Of a stretch of DNA of 53,541 bases, positions 32,756 through 41,705 are shown piece after piece (position 1 is the stretch's first letter; every line of letters begins with the position of its first letter). The stretch is from positions 1 through 53,541 of IMG/VR virus record IMGVR_UViG_3300008120_006071. One strand, written 5' to 3'. The notes under the pieces are model-generated. The model saw nothing but the letters and a program-made list of their open reading frames with translations, ran no database searches and was not told the origin of the DNA. The translations under genes were made by a program, and so were the position numbers. Source of the stretch: a virus.

Positions 32756-35659
32756 TTAACTATATAATTCTGAGTAGGCAGCTTCAACTGCTGTTTCTAA
32801 AGACTCAACCTCTCGCACTGAATCTTTATAATCTCTTAGTGCATTTGTAGCTTGTAACGAATTGCTTCCATAAGTTGCTACTGCCTCTCTATACTTTATC
32901 CTGTTGTCTCTCCTCAAATTCACTTGAACGTCAAGTTCGGCACGTAAATCATTGTACTGCTCTAATACTTCAGCTTTAGGAGGTTTTGAATCTGTGCTAT
33001 CTGAATAAGGTAAAGGAATTCTACTGTCATTGTAAATTTGTGAAGTAGCTTCTTTAATTGGTGCTCTATTAATTGTGTCTGTCGCTGCTGTTGGCATCTT
33101 AGTTGCAGTAGGACCATTTGAAGATATAGCTTTACTTGCGCTTTGTAGGCTTGCTAATTCATCTGATGGCACATTAGACACTGCAGAATTTACTAATCCA
33201 CTAGTTGTCGCTTCTATTGAACTAGTTATTTCAGATGTGTTAACTGTCGTAGGAGGTGTGTAATATGATGAACTGACATTATTGCTAATAGCATTGTCGC
33301 CACCGTACAATCCACCAACAATATCACCTGAGTTTTGAGTGTTTTGACTATTCAACGCAGATAAGTTCTGTGGTTTTCCAGCAGTTAATTTTGTATAACT
33401 ACTCTTTATTGCACCAAACACGGTAGAAGCTGCGCCTACTATTGAGGAACCAATTGCTGCTCCAGTTGATATAATAGAAGAAACCATTGAACCAACTGGA
33501 CTTAATAATTTTTCAGCCATATTTGCAGCGTAATTACCAGCTGAAATTGTTGATGCTATTGCTCCATTATTATTTTGTGCTGTAGGAGTTACATTAGAAC
33601 CTGACGCTCCGTTTACATATGAAGTTACTGATCCTACGCCAAACGCTGCAACACCATTTACTAATCCTGCAATCTGAGTGGGACTTTCATTGCCCCTTAT
33701 AACACCAGTGCTTTGTAATTTGTCAAATCCTTGATCCATCAATGAAACTTGGTTATTAGTTTGAGCATTTGCATTTTTATTATATGCTGCTACAGATGTT
33801 ATTCCATCTTTACCTGTAAAAACATTTGTAGGCATTGCTTTATCAAGTGGTACACCTTTAGCAACTAATGAATTTACTACAGTACTTGATCCCGGTTTTA
33901 TTGAACCTGCTTCTTCCATTTGATTAGGCGAATGCCCTAACTTACCCAACACTGCTTGCTTTGTACCATTTATATCAGTTACTACTCCGCCTCCTGCTAA
34001 AGCAGCAGGCCCCTTAACTGAATCAGTTCCGGCTGAAACCGCAGCCTGAGATACTGCTGCTGAGGTTGTATTCTTGTCAAAATTTCCTTTAACTGATTTG
34101 TTATTGGGAACGGTTGCAGCTACAGAAGGACTTGTAACTTTTACTGGAGTATTTGCTGTTGATGCATTAGCTGATTGAAGTTCAGCGGATGGTTGTGATG
34201 GGAAATTGCCGGCGGCAGTTTCATCTATTTTAACATCTACTCCTTTATTTGCATCTGTCCATGGTGTGTGAGCAGGCACACGTGAATTTATACTAGGTAA
34301 TTTAGATGGCGCAGGTACCCAACCTTGTGTATTATCAAAAAAGGTATCCGAATGTTGTACAACAGAAATAGGTTTCACTTCGGCAGGCACCGTTGATGAA
34401 CTACCTGTGTTCAAATTAATTTTACTACCATTAATGTAAGTTACGGCATCACTTTTAAATGAAGAATTACTTTTAGATAAAAAACTCATCGACTGATCGA
34501 CTTTAACTGTATGATTTTTTACAGTTTGCTGACTATAATTTTCACCAACACGAACATTGGTATTTTTATCACTATTGATGTTTAATTCCTCTGCAAAAAT
34601 GTTTAATTGTTTTTTCGCATTGATGTTTATGTTGTTATCAGCGTGTAAATTTAAATCACCTTTAGTTCTAACATTAAAGCTGTTTGTAGCGTAAATATCA
34701 ACTGTTCCCTCTTTACCTAACTCAACATAACTTTGTCCATTGCTATGAATTATAAAAAGTGTTTGTCCGTCATCACTCATTGTAATTTGATGTCCTGATG
34801 CGCTGCGCAATCTAATCAAATTATTTTGACCAAAAAAATCACCATCATCAAATACAAGTGTGTGTCCACCTCTACGACTAACCAGTTTAGCTTGTTCGGC
34901 AGAACTAGAATCTAAATTCTTTGAAGCTTCTACTTCATTTGTTCCGGTAACTCCTTTATATATGGGTCTACCTGGAGTTGAAATTCCAAACACTTGAGAA
35001 GGACTTTCTCTTGTAGAACTACTAGTGATTGTTCCCCTAATTGGATCACGTATAAGTCCTTGCTGCCAAAATTGTGCAGCCACTATCTTATGTACAGGTT
35101 TAGCTTGATCGTAAAAAGTTGGAGTGTTGTACAACTGATTATTTTGTACATTCATTTCAACTGTAGGCAAGTTACTTGCACCACCAAACTTTTCTGCCTC
35201 AGCTTTTTCCATTATTACATCGTTTGTACTTCCTACAGCAGGAACCATATGAGTTATACCAGGCTGTGGGATACAACCTATATAATAACCAAAATCTTTT
35301 TTACCATATAAGAATAAACATACAACCTCAGATCCTATGTCAGGTGATGTAGCCCAAAAACCATAGCTGGTTGGATTTTCTAAGAAAGTACCATAAGAAG
35401 AATTATTATTGTTATTAGGTGCATAGTCACCTGAGAGAAAACCATAAAAGGGAGATAGATAACTAACTGTTACCCATGAATTAGAATCATTGGGATCTGT
35501 TGGTCCGAAATCTGCGATGTAAACGTCTATCCTTCCTGTACGTATAGTATCAACATTTCGTTTAACTATACCCTTTACTGCAAAAGGATAAGAAATTGAT
35601 CCTCCCGGATTTAACTTGTATTGTTCGGTAGTACCAGATGTTTTTATAATATTATCCAT
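32756..35659 (-). CDS. gp5: baseplate central spike/hub protein gp5-like, without lysozyme domain
   Basis: The N-terminal ~130 residues form an OB-fold-like part (FAVKGIVKRNVDTIRTGRIDVYI, SYLSPFYGFLSGDYAP, GSEVVCLFLYGKKDFGYYIG) as in gp5/VgrG spikes. RRGGHTLVFDDGD and LIRLRSASGHQITMSDD follow, then a run of beta-helix strands at about residues 320-390 (VDIYATNSFNVRTKGDLNLHA and similar) that would make the needle. After this comes a long Ser/Thr/Ala/Asn-rich, low-complexity region and a charged helical end at about residues 900-967. The T4 gp5 lysozyme domain is not present between OB fold and needle. Cell-wall cutting might be supplied instead by the M15 domain of the tape-measure protein at 48202-50763. 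It lies 13 bases before gp25. Confidence 0.8.
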   Translation of the reverse strand: MDNIIKTSGTTEQYKLNPGGSISYPFAVKGIVKRNVDTIRTGRIDVYIADFGPTDPNDSNSWVTVSYLSPFYGFLSGDYAPNNNNNSSYGTFLENPTSYGFWATSPDIGSEVVCLFLYGKKDFGYYIGCIPQPGITHMVPAVGSTNDVIMEKAEAEKFGGASNLPTVEMNVQNNQLYNTPTFYDQAKPVHKIVAAQFWQQGLIRDPIRGTITSSSTRESPSQVFGISTPGRPIYKGVTGTNEVEASKNLDSSSAEQAKLVSRRGGHTLVFDDGDFFGQNNLIRLRSASGHQITMSDDGQTLFIIHSNGQSYVELGKEGTVDIYATNSFNVRTKGDLNLHADNNININAKKQLNIFAEELNINSDKNTNVRVGENYSQQTVKNHTVKVDQSMSFLSKSNSSFKSDAVTYINGSKINLNTGSSSTVPAEVKPISVVQHSDTFFDNTQGWVPAPSKLPSINSRVPAHTPWTDANKGVDVKIDETAAGNFPSQPSAELQSANASTANTPVKVTSPSVAATVPNNKSVKGNFDKNTTSAAVSQAAVSAGTDSVKGPAALAGGGVVTDINGTKQAVLGKLGHSPNQMEEAGSIKPGSSTVVNSLVAKGVPLDKAMPTNVFTGKDGITSVAAYNKNANAQTNNQVSLMDQGFDKLQSTGVIRGNESPTQIAGLVNGVAAFGVGSVTSYVNGASGSNVTPTAQNNNGAIASTISAGNYAANMAEKLLSPVGSMVSSIISTGAAIGSSIVGAASTVFGAIKSSYTKLTAGKPQNLSALNSQNTQNSGDIVGGLYGGDNAISNNVSSSYYTPPTTVNTSEITSSIEATTSGLVNSAVSNVPSDELASLQSASKAISSNGPTATKMPTAATDTINRAPIKEATSQIYNDSRIPLPYSDSTDSKPPKAEVLEQYNDLRAELDVQVNLRRDNRIKYREAVATYGSNSLQATNALRDYKDSVREVESLETAVEAAYSELYS

Positions 35660-35668
35660 TGCGTGCCT

Positions 35669-38041
35669 TTAAACTGCTCTTCCTTCTTGATTGGTGCTAA
35701 TAAACTCATTCACTAAATTAGTTGATTGTATTGAATCGTCATCAACCACTGATGCACTATAAAATGCTGCTTGTTGATTAAATGCAACTGAAACGTTAGC
35801 TCCAACAGTAGATGCTTCGGGAGTAGCTGAGTTATTTGTAAGAGTTGTAACTACCGACTGTTGTGTTTGTTCCCATGTAGGGGCGGCAGTTACTTCTTGT
35901 GTTTGTGCTGACACACTAGTTGGAGAGTCTTGGCTACTAAAACCAGAGATGTTTGTACCTAATTGTTCAGCTTGACTGTTAGTAGTTTCTCTTCCTTGAA
36001 CACCTACTGCACTTTTTGTTTTAACATTAGGATCACTAAATAATACCAAATCCAAATCTTGTGTAAATCTTCCTTTACTTAGTGAACTAGTTGCACTTAA
36101 AACCATATAAACTAAACCGGTAACATTTTGCTCACCATTCAGTGAATTTTGAGGAGTTGAATCAGTATCGTAAAACGTAATATTTTTATTGATGTTCAAC
36201 AAACCAGTATCAATGTTATAATCCAATCCTTCATAGAAATTTATTTCAATAAAAATTTGTCCTCCCAAAGGATTAATTTGTAGATTATCATTGTATGCAG
36301 CTTCTCTAGGTGTGCTTGCATTTTTAGCAGTTCCTATGCTCGTCATGAGATAGTCAGGATCACCCATTATTTGTAGCTTAGCTTTTATTTGATCACCTGG
36401 GCTATATAAATTTGTTTTTATAGAACCAACTGGAATACCGGCTTTACTTTGGTATGTTTCCGATCCAACATTTTTTGTTGCTGGAACTACAGGTGTATTC
36501 CCTACACCGTCATTGGGTTTCTGTTTTTGATCATCTGATGCTCCTGGTAGAAAATATAATGCATTATAGCTAGTTTCAAAATTTAACACCTCGGTGTTGT
36601 TACCTGTAAAATAATAATTGTAAACCTTGTAAGGCCCATAATAATCTGATTTATTTTCCGGTGCTATAAATGTTGATTTTATATATGGAATTTTATAAGG
36701 AGAAACATAGTATGTAATATCAAAAACATAATCATTTCTTTTTGAATCATATGCTAATGGTTTAACAACTGGATTTATTGAAAACCAGTCAAGAATAATA
36801 GAACCGGTATCTCCTTGATTTGGTTTAGTTTCTAGTAGTCCATCTTCTGTGTAAACTGTATTTAGAGATTTTACGACATACTCACTTTGTAAAATTACAT
36901 TGTCAATAAATTTTGTAATAGTCATGCCACCTGATACTGCTAATGTTCTTGTATTTGGATTATAAGTAAGATTTTTTTTAGTGTCTTTACCACTAATTTG
37001 GCTACTATTAGTATTAACGCCCATTCTAGTTTTTTCTTTAAGGTAACGTTCTTCAGTGCTTAACTTTGCAAATTTAATTTTATCATCAATTACAATTTTG
37101 TAGGTATTAGCATACTTTGCGTTTCCGTTTTTAACTAACTTTTGCTCTCTTTCATTCATTATTTGAATAATGCCTTTAGCATTTGGATCATCTGATTCAG
37201 ATTGAGTACCGATTAAAACTTCACCTACAGTAGTACCTGATACTTGTCTATCTTCAGGAATTAGATTTCTTTTTACACCAAATGCTTCTTGAACTGACAA
37301 CACAGTTGCTTTCATTGTATAGACTGTGCTTTTTCCATCAAGTCTAAATGAAAAATCGGTTACTGCGAGCGGAAAGAAACTAGCATTGCTACCAACTTTG
37401 TCTCCTATTGCACCTGAACCTTGTCTAGAAGAAAAACCAGATTCACCTCCGGGTATTACCTCTTTAATTGGATTACCTGCATCATCATATCCTAAGAAAC
37501 TTATAGAAAGGACATAAAATTGTTTTATGCTATCTTTGTTTTCTTGTACTCCAGGTAAACCACTGTTTAAAGAAGCTTCTAATGCTCTTTGTTTCAATAC
37601 ACTTGTAAAACTAAAACCCATTGGCTCATAAATTTTAAATTCAAAATTTATTGAGTTGGTAGCCGACTCAGCTGCCTTTGTGTTACAAACCGTTTTAAAA
37701 CTAAGGTCATCAATAAAGTATTCAGCGTTTTTGTTAATTCTAGGAGCTTCACTTTTATAAGGTGTGCCACCTGATTCGGCGACTGTATAAAATCCTTCAT
37801 TAGTTCCTATGTACGTCATGCCTGATTCAATGAATCTAATATATGCTTCTGCAGTAACCATGTACAAAATAAGTTTATATGTAAAGGTTGCAAATTCACT
37901 TAAAGGATTTTTTGGTCTACCTTTATATAATGCCAGTAAATAATCGGGACCTACGTCGGCGGTTGCTGTTACAGGATTGGCTCCTACTGTTTCTCCTGCG
38001 GTAACATATCCATCATCTTGTACCTGATTTTGTTCTGCCAT
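35669..38041 (-). CDS. probable baseplate hub structural protein, 790 aa
   Basis: Located between gp53 and gp5 with gaps of 1 and 9 bases, so clearly part of the baseplate operon. Conserved-looking parts include GPDYLLALYKGRPKNPLSEF, AEAYIRFIESGMTYIGTN, INFEFKIYEPMGFSF and DRQVSGTTVGEVLIGTQSE. The C-terminal 120 residues are Ser/Thr/Gln-rich and low in complexity. No domain is recognised. A counterpart of T4 gp27, which pairs with gp5 in the hub, is a reasonable positional guess, but the length is about double and no motif proves it. Confidence 0.65.
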   Translation of the reverse strand: MAEQNQVQDDGYVTAGETVGANPVTATADVGPDYLLALYKGRPKNPLSEFATFTYKLILYMVTAEAYIRFIESGMTYIGTNEGFYTVAESGGTPYKSEAPRINKNAEYFIDDLSFKTVCNTKAAESATNSINFEFKIYEPMGFSFTSVLKQRALEASLNSGLPGVQENKDSIKQFYVLSISFLGYDDAGNPIKEVIPGGESGFSSRQGSGAIGDKVGSNASFFPLAVTDFSFRLDGKSTVYTMKATVLSVQEAFGVKRNLIPEDRQVSGTTVGEVLIGTQSESDDPNAKGIIQIMNEREQKLVKNGNAKYANTYKIVIDDKIKFAKLSTEERYLKEKTRMGVNTNSSQISGKDTKKNLTYNPNTRTLAVSGGMTITKFIDNVILQSEYVVKSLNTVYTEDGLLETKPNQGDTGSIILDWFSINPVVKPLAYDSKRNDYVFDITYYVSPYKIPYIKSTFIAPENKSDYYGPYKVYNYYFTGNNTEVLNFETSYNALYFLPGASDDQKQKPNDGVGNTPVVPATKNVGSETYQSKAGIPVGSIKTNLYSPGDQIKAKLQIMGDPDYLMTSIGTAKNASTPREAAYNDNLQINPLGGQIFIEINFYEGLDYNIDTGLLNINKNITFYDTDSTPQNSLNGEQNVTGLVYMVLSATSSLSKGRFTQDLDLVLFSDPNVKTKSAVGVQGRETTNSQAEQLGTNISGFSSQDSPTSVSAQTQEVTAAPTWEQTQQSVVTTLTNNSATPEASTVGANVSVAFNQQAAFYSASVVDDDSIQSTNLVNEFISTNQEGRAV

Positions 38042-38042
38042 A

Positions 38043-38342
38043 TTATATACCGTATGCTGATGTTAGAGTTTCTTGTTGTGGTAAATAAATACCTACTCCA
38101 GTTATAAAATCAAAAAGTGGATCCTGTAATCTATTTGGATTTCGTTGAGCGAAAACCCACCAAAGTGAGGGATTACCATAAAGGTCATACGCTAACAAAT
38201 CAGGACGCAAATTATAAGTTGGTGTGATTTCCCAATATACGTCATCCGCTTTTTTAGGTAACGGTCTATCAATCATTATATCTAAAAATTGATTGTTATA
38301 AATGTCTGTTAAATGATACGGACTTGTTGACGGGTACAGCAT
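38043..38342 (-). CDS. gp53: baseplate wedge protein gp53
   Basis: Conserved core RPDLLAYDLYGNPSLWWVFA followed by QRNPNRLQDPLFDFITG, a clear signature of gp53-like baseplate wedge proteins of T4-like phages. The frame is open to a TTG at 38348, but ATG at 38342 has AGGAGG with 9-base spacing and overlaps the stop of the gene before it as TAATG, so it is chosen (99 aa). T4 gp53 is longer (196 aa), so this is the compact marine form. It is part of the gp48-gp53-(hub)-gp5-gp25-gp6 run. Confidence 0.85.
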   Translation of the reverse strand: MLYPSTSPYHLTDIYNNQFLDIMIDRPLPKKADDVYWEITPTYNLRPDLLAYDLYGNPSLWWVFAQRNPNRLQDPLFDFITGVGIYLPQQETLTSAYGI

Positions 38343-39622
38343 TACCAAATTCCTCCTATATTAGATTTGCCTGCTCCAACTGACAATCTACCCGAAGCGT
38401 ATTCCTTAAGACTAAATGCATTTGCCATAGCGTATCTTGATATAATAGGAATACAGCCTAATTGAATTTGTATTTTGGTTGGCACATATGTTGGATTAGA
38501 AACTGCTGCTATATTAAATTCTGGTCTTGACGATCTTGCTCCGGGTGTGAGTCCTGCATTTTTAAGCCTAAAGAAAGATGATAGTAACGTTCCTATAGAA
38601 GAACCACCTGATATATTTTTAGGTGTATTAGTTTGTTCCTTTATATTTTGTCCTCCCATATTGGCTATAACTCCTGCTTTGATGTAATCAACATCATTTG
38701 GTAAACTATAATTAAAGGAAGTAATTGCAACCGGATGGTAGTTAAATTGATATTGCCCAAAGCCCGAAAGATAGCACAAAGGCGGAGGAGTTCCCCTAAT
38801 AGGGTTTAAATCTCCACCATAAAACATTTTAGTTACTGATTTAAAAAAATGTATTACTGCGAGTAAGTAATTTGCTTCATGTGTATCTTGTGCAGTAAAG
38901 TCTGCTGATATACTAATATCACCTACATTACTATTTTTATATTGGTAAATTCTATAATTAGTGTGCGCCAAATCTGTTGGTTCGTAGTTTGCACTGTATG
39001 ACACAGAAACTTGCGGTACATAAGGAAATACAACTCCCTGAGTTACAAATAAAGGATTTAGTATGTGTCCAACACTTTCTCTCGCTTCAGGATCATTGTA
39101 AAGATACGTTGAACCAGGGGCTAAACTTATTCTGAATCTCCAATCTTGTTGTGCTAAAAATTGCGCTTGCTGCCTTTGTACTGATTGCTCTTGTGTTGTA
39201 CGTAGTCCACCTAAATCTACTCCTGCAGCTGGTTGATCAAGCTGAGCTGGGTTTAGATTTAATGGTCTAGCAAATTCATTAACTGGTTCGTCGGTTACTG
39301 TTCGTTGTGCTTGTGATTGGAAATCATATCCGCTGCTTTCATTATTAACTGGTTCATCACCGACTGTTCTTAAAGGGGCAGGTACGGGAAAGTTTGCAGC
39401 AGTTACTAATGTACCGGATGGAGCAAAAAGTGTGGTATTAACATTTGTTGGGTTAGGATTTTGAATTAAAAATCCAATTGGAGACGGTTGATAATATCCT
39501 TGTTCTAAACTAGATATCCCTGCTTGATTAAAGAGTTGCGCCTGACTTAAATTGGGGCTGGATTGGCGTAATTCGTTATAAGCCTGTGCTTTATCTGGGT
39601 CAAATCCATTTACAAATGCCAT
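38342..39622 (-). CDS. baseplate tail-tube-associated protein, gp48/gp54-like
   Basis: The first ~150 residues are Pro/Gln/Asn-rich with a duplicated RTV(G/T)DEPVNE motif. The rest is a folded domain: DWRFRISLAPGSTYLYND, VTQGVVFPYVPQVSVSYSAN, DLAHTNYRIYQYKNS, DISISADFTAQDTHEANYLL, and FFKSVTKMFYG. This pattern is that of tube-like baseplate proteins in marine T4-like phages, usually annotated as the gp48 tail-tube cap. It is the first gene of the minus-strand baseplate block, behind a GATAAATAT late box and an AGGAAA Shine-Dalgarno. Whether it equals gp48 or gp54 cannot be settled here. Confidence 0.65.
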   Translation of the reverse strand: MAFVNGFDPDKAQAYNELRQSSPNLSQAQLFNQAGISSLEQGYYQPSPIGFLIQNPNPTNVNTTLFAPSGTLVTAANFPVPAPLRTVGDEPVNNESSGYDFQSQAQRTVTDEPVNEFARPLNLNPAQLDQPAAGVDLGGLRTTQEQSVQRQQAQFLAQQDWRFRISLAPGSTYLYNDPEARESVGHILNPLFVTQGVVFPYVPQVSVSYSANYEPTDLAHTNYRIYQYKNSNVGDISISADFTAQDTHEANYLLAVIHFFKSVTKMFYGGDLNPIRGTPPPLCYLSGFGQYQFNYHPVAITSFNYSLPNDVDYIKAGVIANMGGQNIKEQTNTPKNISGGSSIGTLLSSFFRLKNAGLTPGARSSRPEFNIAAVSNPTYVPTKIQIQLGCIPIISRYAMANAFSLKEYASGRLSVGAGKSNIGGIW

Positions 39623-39642
39623 AGTTGTTTCCTGTTATTTAC

Positions 39643-39651
39643 ATATTTATC
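39643..39651 (-). promoter_or_regulatory. T4-type late promoter for the baseplate block
   Basis: The minus strand reads GATAAATAT, 21 bases before the ATG of the first baseplate gene, in the 125-base divergent gap facing gp55. Confidence 0.65.
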
Positions 39652-39710
39652 GCTAAATAATATGACGTTTTTTACCTTTTCTCTCAAAAAAACTTGCATT
39701 TCTATCACTT

Positions 39711-39739
39711 TTGATGTTACTATAGTGATAACTTATTAA
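39711..39739 (+). promoter_or_regulatory. sigma70-like promoter of gp55
   Basis: TTGATG (39711-39716), a 17-base spacer and TATTAA (39734-39739). The -10 ends 8 bases before the ATG at 39748, so the transcript start would fall on or next to the start codon. There is no Shine-Dalgarno. An alternative pair, TTGCAT with TACTAT and an 18-base spacer, lies about 20 bases upstream. Confidence 0.55.
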
Positions 39740-39747
39740 TCTAACTT

Positions 39748-40644
39748 ATGACAATAACACCTAAAAAACCAGTAAATTACCTAAACAATAAAGACATTCT
39801 CAAAGAAATACATGCAAGTAAAAACACATATTGCACTTATCTAGACAAAAATAGTGATCATAGATATGATTTTATAGTAGATATGCCACACGCTAGCATT
39901 GAGGAAAGTCTTAAATATGCTTCAAAACCTAAAATTATAAAAGAAGCAAAAGAAACTAGGGCAGCTAGACTTAGTATAGAAACCGGTGAGACTGTAAATC
40001 CAAAAAAGGTCCCTACTTCTGATTTAGTATTCAGGGTGATGACATGGGATCATATACCCGTAGCACCAAAGCAGCCTAGAAAAGTTGAAAAGAAGAAGTC
40101 AGCAAAAGATATTTTTGAATTTGAAGATACAACAGAAGATGTTTTTGTGGATCTAGACGATCCAACGACAAAAGATGAAGTGGATGATATGGTTCACGTG
40201 CGTGTAAATTTTCCACCGTTCCAGCATTTTCGTATGGATGAGAATAAATCGTTTCATTGCATTGGGAAGAGCCACTGGAGCGGAGACTTGACAACCGGGT
40301 CTTTTGACAAAGACCAAGGAAACATAACTAATAAACTAGCAAGAATGTATATTATGTTGTGTGAAAAATACGCAATGAAGTTTAACTGGCGTGGGTACAC
40401 ATATAATGATGAGATGCGTAACAGCGCAATTTTACAATTGACCTATGTTGGATTACGATTTAACGAAGCCAAAAGTCAAAATCCATTTGCATACTACACC
40501 GCAGCAATAACAAATAGTTTCTGTCGTGTATTGAATTCCGAAAAGAGAAATCAAAATATACGTGACGATATCTTAGAAATAAATGGATTGAATCCAAGTT
40601 GGAGTCGCCAAAGTAGTGAAGGCTTTTCAACATACGAAGAATAA
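39748..40644 (+). CDS. gp55: late-transcription sigma factor gp55
   Basis: The C-terminal ~130 residues carry the conserved gp55 core: FHCIGKSHWSGDLTTGSF, NKLARMYIMLCEKYAMKFNW, RGYTYNDEMRNSAILQLTYV, NEAKSQNPFAYYTAAITNSF, and CRVLNSEKRNQNIRDDILE. These parts correspond to the sigma region-2-like segment that reads the late TATAAATA box. The protein is 298 aa, against 185 aa in T4; the extra ~110 residues are N-terminal, with a Lys-rich and then Asp/Glu-rich linker (KKKSAKDIFEFEDTTEDVFV). It is divergent from the baseplate block it should activate and has its own sigma70-like promoter, fitting expression before the late genes. Confidence 0.9.
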   Translation: MTITPKKPVNYLNNKDILKEIHASKNTYCTYLDKNSDHRYDFIVDMPHASIEESLKYASKPKIIKEAKETRAARLSIETGETVNPKKVPTSDLVFRVMTWDHIPVAPKQPRKVEKKKSAKDIFEFEDTTEDVFVDLDDPTTKDEVDDMVHVRVNFPPFQHFRMDENKSFHCIGKSHWSGDLTTGSFDKDQGNITNKLARMYIMLCEKYAMKFNWRGYTYNDEMRNSAILQLTYVGLRFNEAKSQNPFAYYTAAITNSFCRVLNSEKRNQNIRDDILEINGLNPSWSRQSSEGFSTYEE

Positions 40645-40653
40645 CCATATGCA

Positions 40654-40682
40654 TTGAAAAGTCTTACATAAATTGCTATACT
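40654..40682 (+). promoter_or_regulatory. sigma70-like promoter of gp47
   Basis: TTGAAA (40654-40659), a 17-base spacer and TATACT (40677-40682), one mismatch from consensus in each hexamer or nearly so. Only 6 bases separate the -10 from the ATG at 40689 and no Shine-Dalgarno is present, so the mRNA should start at or beside the start codon. Confidence 0.75.
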
Positions 40683-40688
40683 TAACCT

Positions 40689-41705
40689 ATGACAAATTTA
40701 TTCAAGAAGGCAGCAGTATTCACAGATATACATTTTGGTTTAAAGTCAAATAGTTTACAACACAATCAAGATTGTGAAAAGTTTGTAGATTGGTTTATCT
40801 CTCAAGCAAAGAAAGAAGGGTGTGAGACTTGTTTCTTCTTGGGAGATTATAACCATCATCGTGCTAGTATTAACATTCATACCATGCAATATGGTCTTAG
40901 GGCACTAGAAAAACTAAATGATAACTTTGATAAAGTATATTTTATTCCAGGCAATCATGATCTTTATTATCGTGATCGCAGGGATATTCACAGTGTTGAA
41001 TGGGCTAAGCATTTACCAAATGTTGAAATAATCAACGACTGGTACATAACAAAAGATGTTGTTATTGCTCCTTGGTTAGTCCAAGAAGATTGGAAACGAT
41101 TACAGAAGTTAGGTGGCAAATATTTATTCGGACATTTTGAATTACCTCGTTTCTATATGAATGCTATGGTTGAAATGCCTGATCATGGTGAACTCAACGA
41201 TCAACATATGGTCGGATTTGAAAAAGTTTTTACTGGACATTTTCATAAACGTCAAGCACGTAATAATGTTTGGTATATCGGCAATGCTTTCCCGCATAAC
41301 TATGCAGATGCAGGTGATGATGCACGTGGTATGATGATTCTACCATACGGTGGAGAGCCTGAGTTTCATAGTTGGCCTGATCAACCTAAATATCGTGTCC
41401 ATAAACTAAGTGACATATTAGAAAATCCTGCGGGCTTGCTTATAAAAGACAGTCATGTTAGAGTTCATTTAGATATTGATATCAGTTATGAAGAAGCTAA
41501 TTTTATTCGTGAAACATTGATTCCAGAACATAAACTGCGTGAAATGGCACTCATACCTATGAAATTAGATCAAGTATCAAATGATATCAATGCAGGAGAA
41601 TTAAAATTTGAATCTGTTGATCAAATCGTGCTAGATCAAATTGGTGCGATAGAGAGCGACTTTTACGATAAAAAATTGTTGTTGGAGATTTATAGAAACA
41701 TATGA
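40689..41705 (+). CDS. gp47: recombination endonuclease subunit gp47 (Mre11-like)
   Basis: Calcineurin-type phosphoesterase with the full set of metal motifs: DIHFG (Asp13, His15), GDYNHH, PGNHD, GHFE and TGHFHKR. These coordinate two Mn ions in Mre11/SbcD/gp47. At 338 aa it equals T4 gp47 in length. With gp46 it makes the nuclease that resects ends for phage recombination-dependent replication. Its stop overlaps the gp46 start (ATGA at 41702-41705), so the two are translationally coupled. The start is set by the strong promoter just upstream. No defect is seen in this gene, although its partner gp46 is broken. Confidence 0.9.
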   Translation: MTNLFKKAAVFTDIHFGLKSNSLQHNQDCEKFVDWFISQAKKEGCETCFFLGDYNHHRASINIHTMQYGLRALEKLNDNFDKVYFIPGNHDLYYRDRRDIHSVEWAKHLPNVEIINDWYITKDVVIAPWLVQEDWKRLQKLGGKYLFGHFELPRFYMNAMVEMPDHGELNDQHMVGFEKVFTGHFHKRQARNNVWYIGNAFPHNYADAGDDARGMMILPYGGEPEFHSWPDQPKYRVHKLSDILENPAGLLIKDSHVRVHLDIDISYEEANFIRETLIPEHKLREMALIPMKLDQVSNDINAGELKFESVDQIVLDQIGAIESDFYDKKLLLEIYRNI

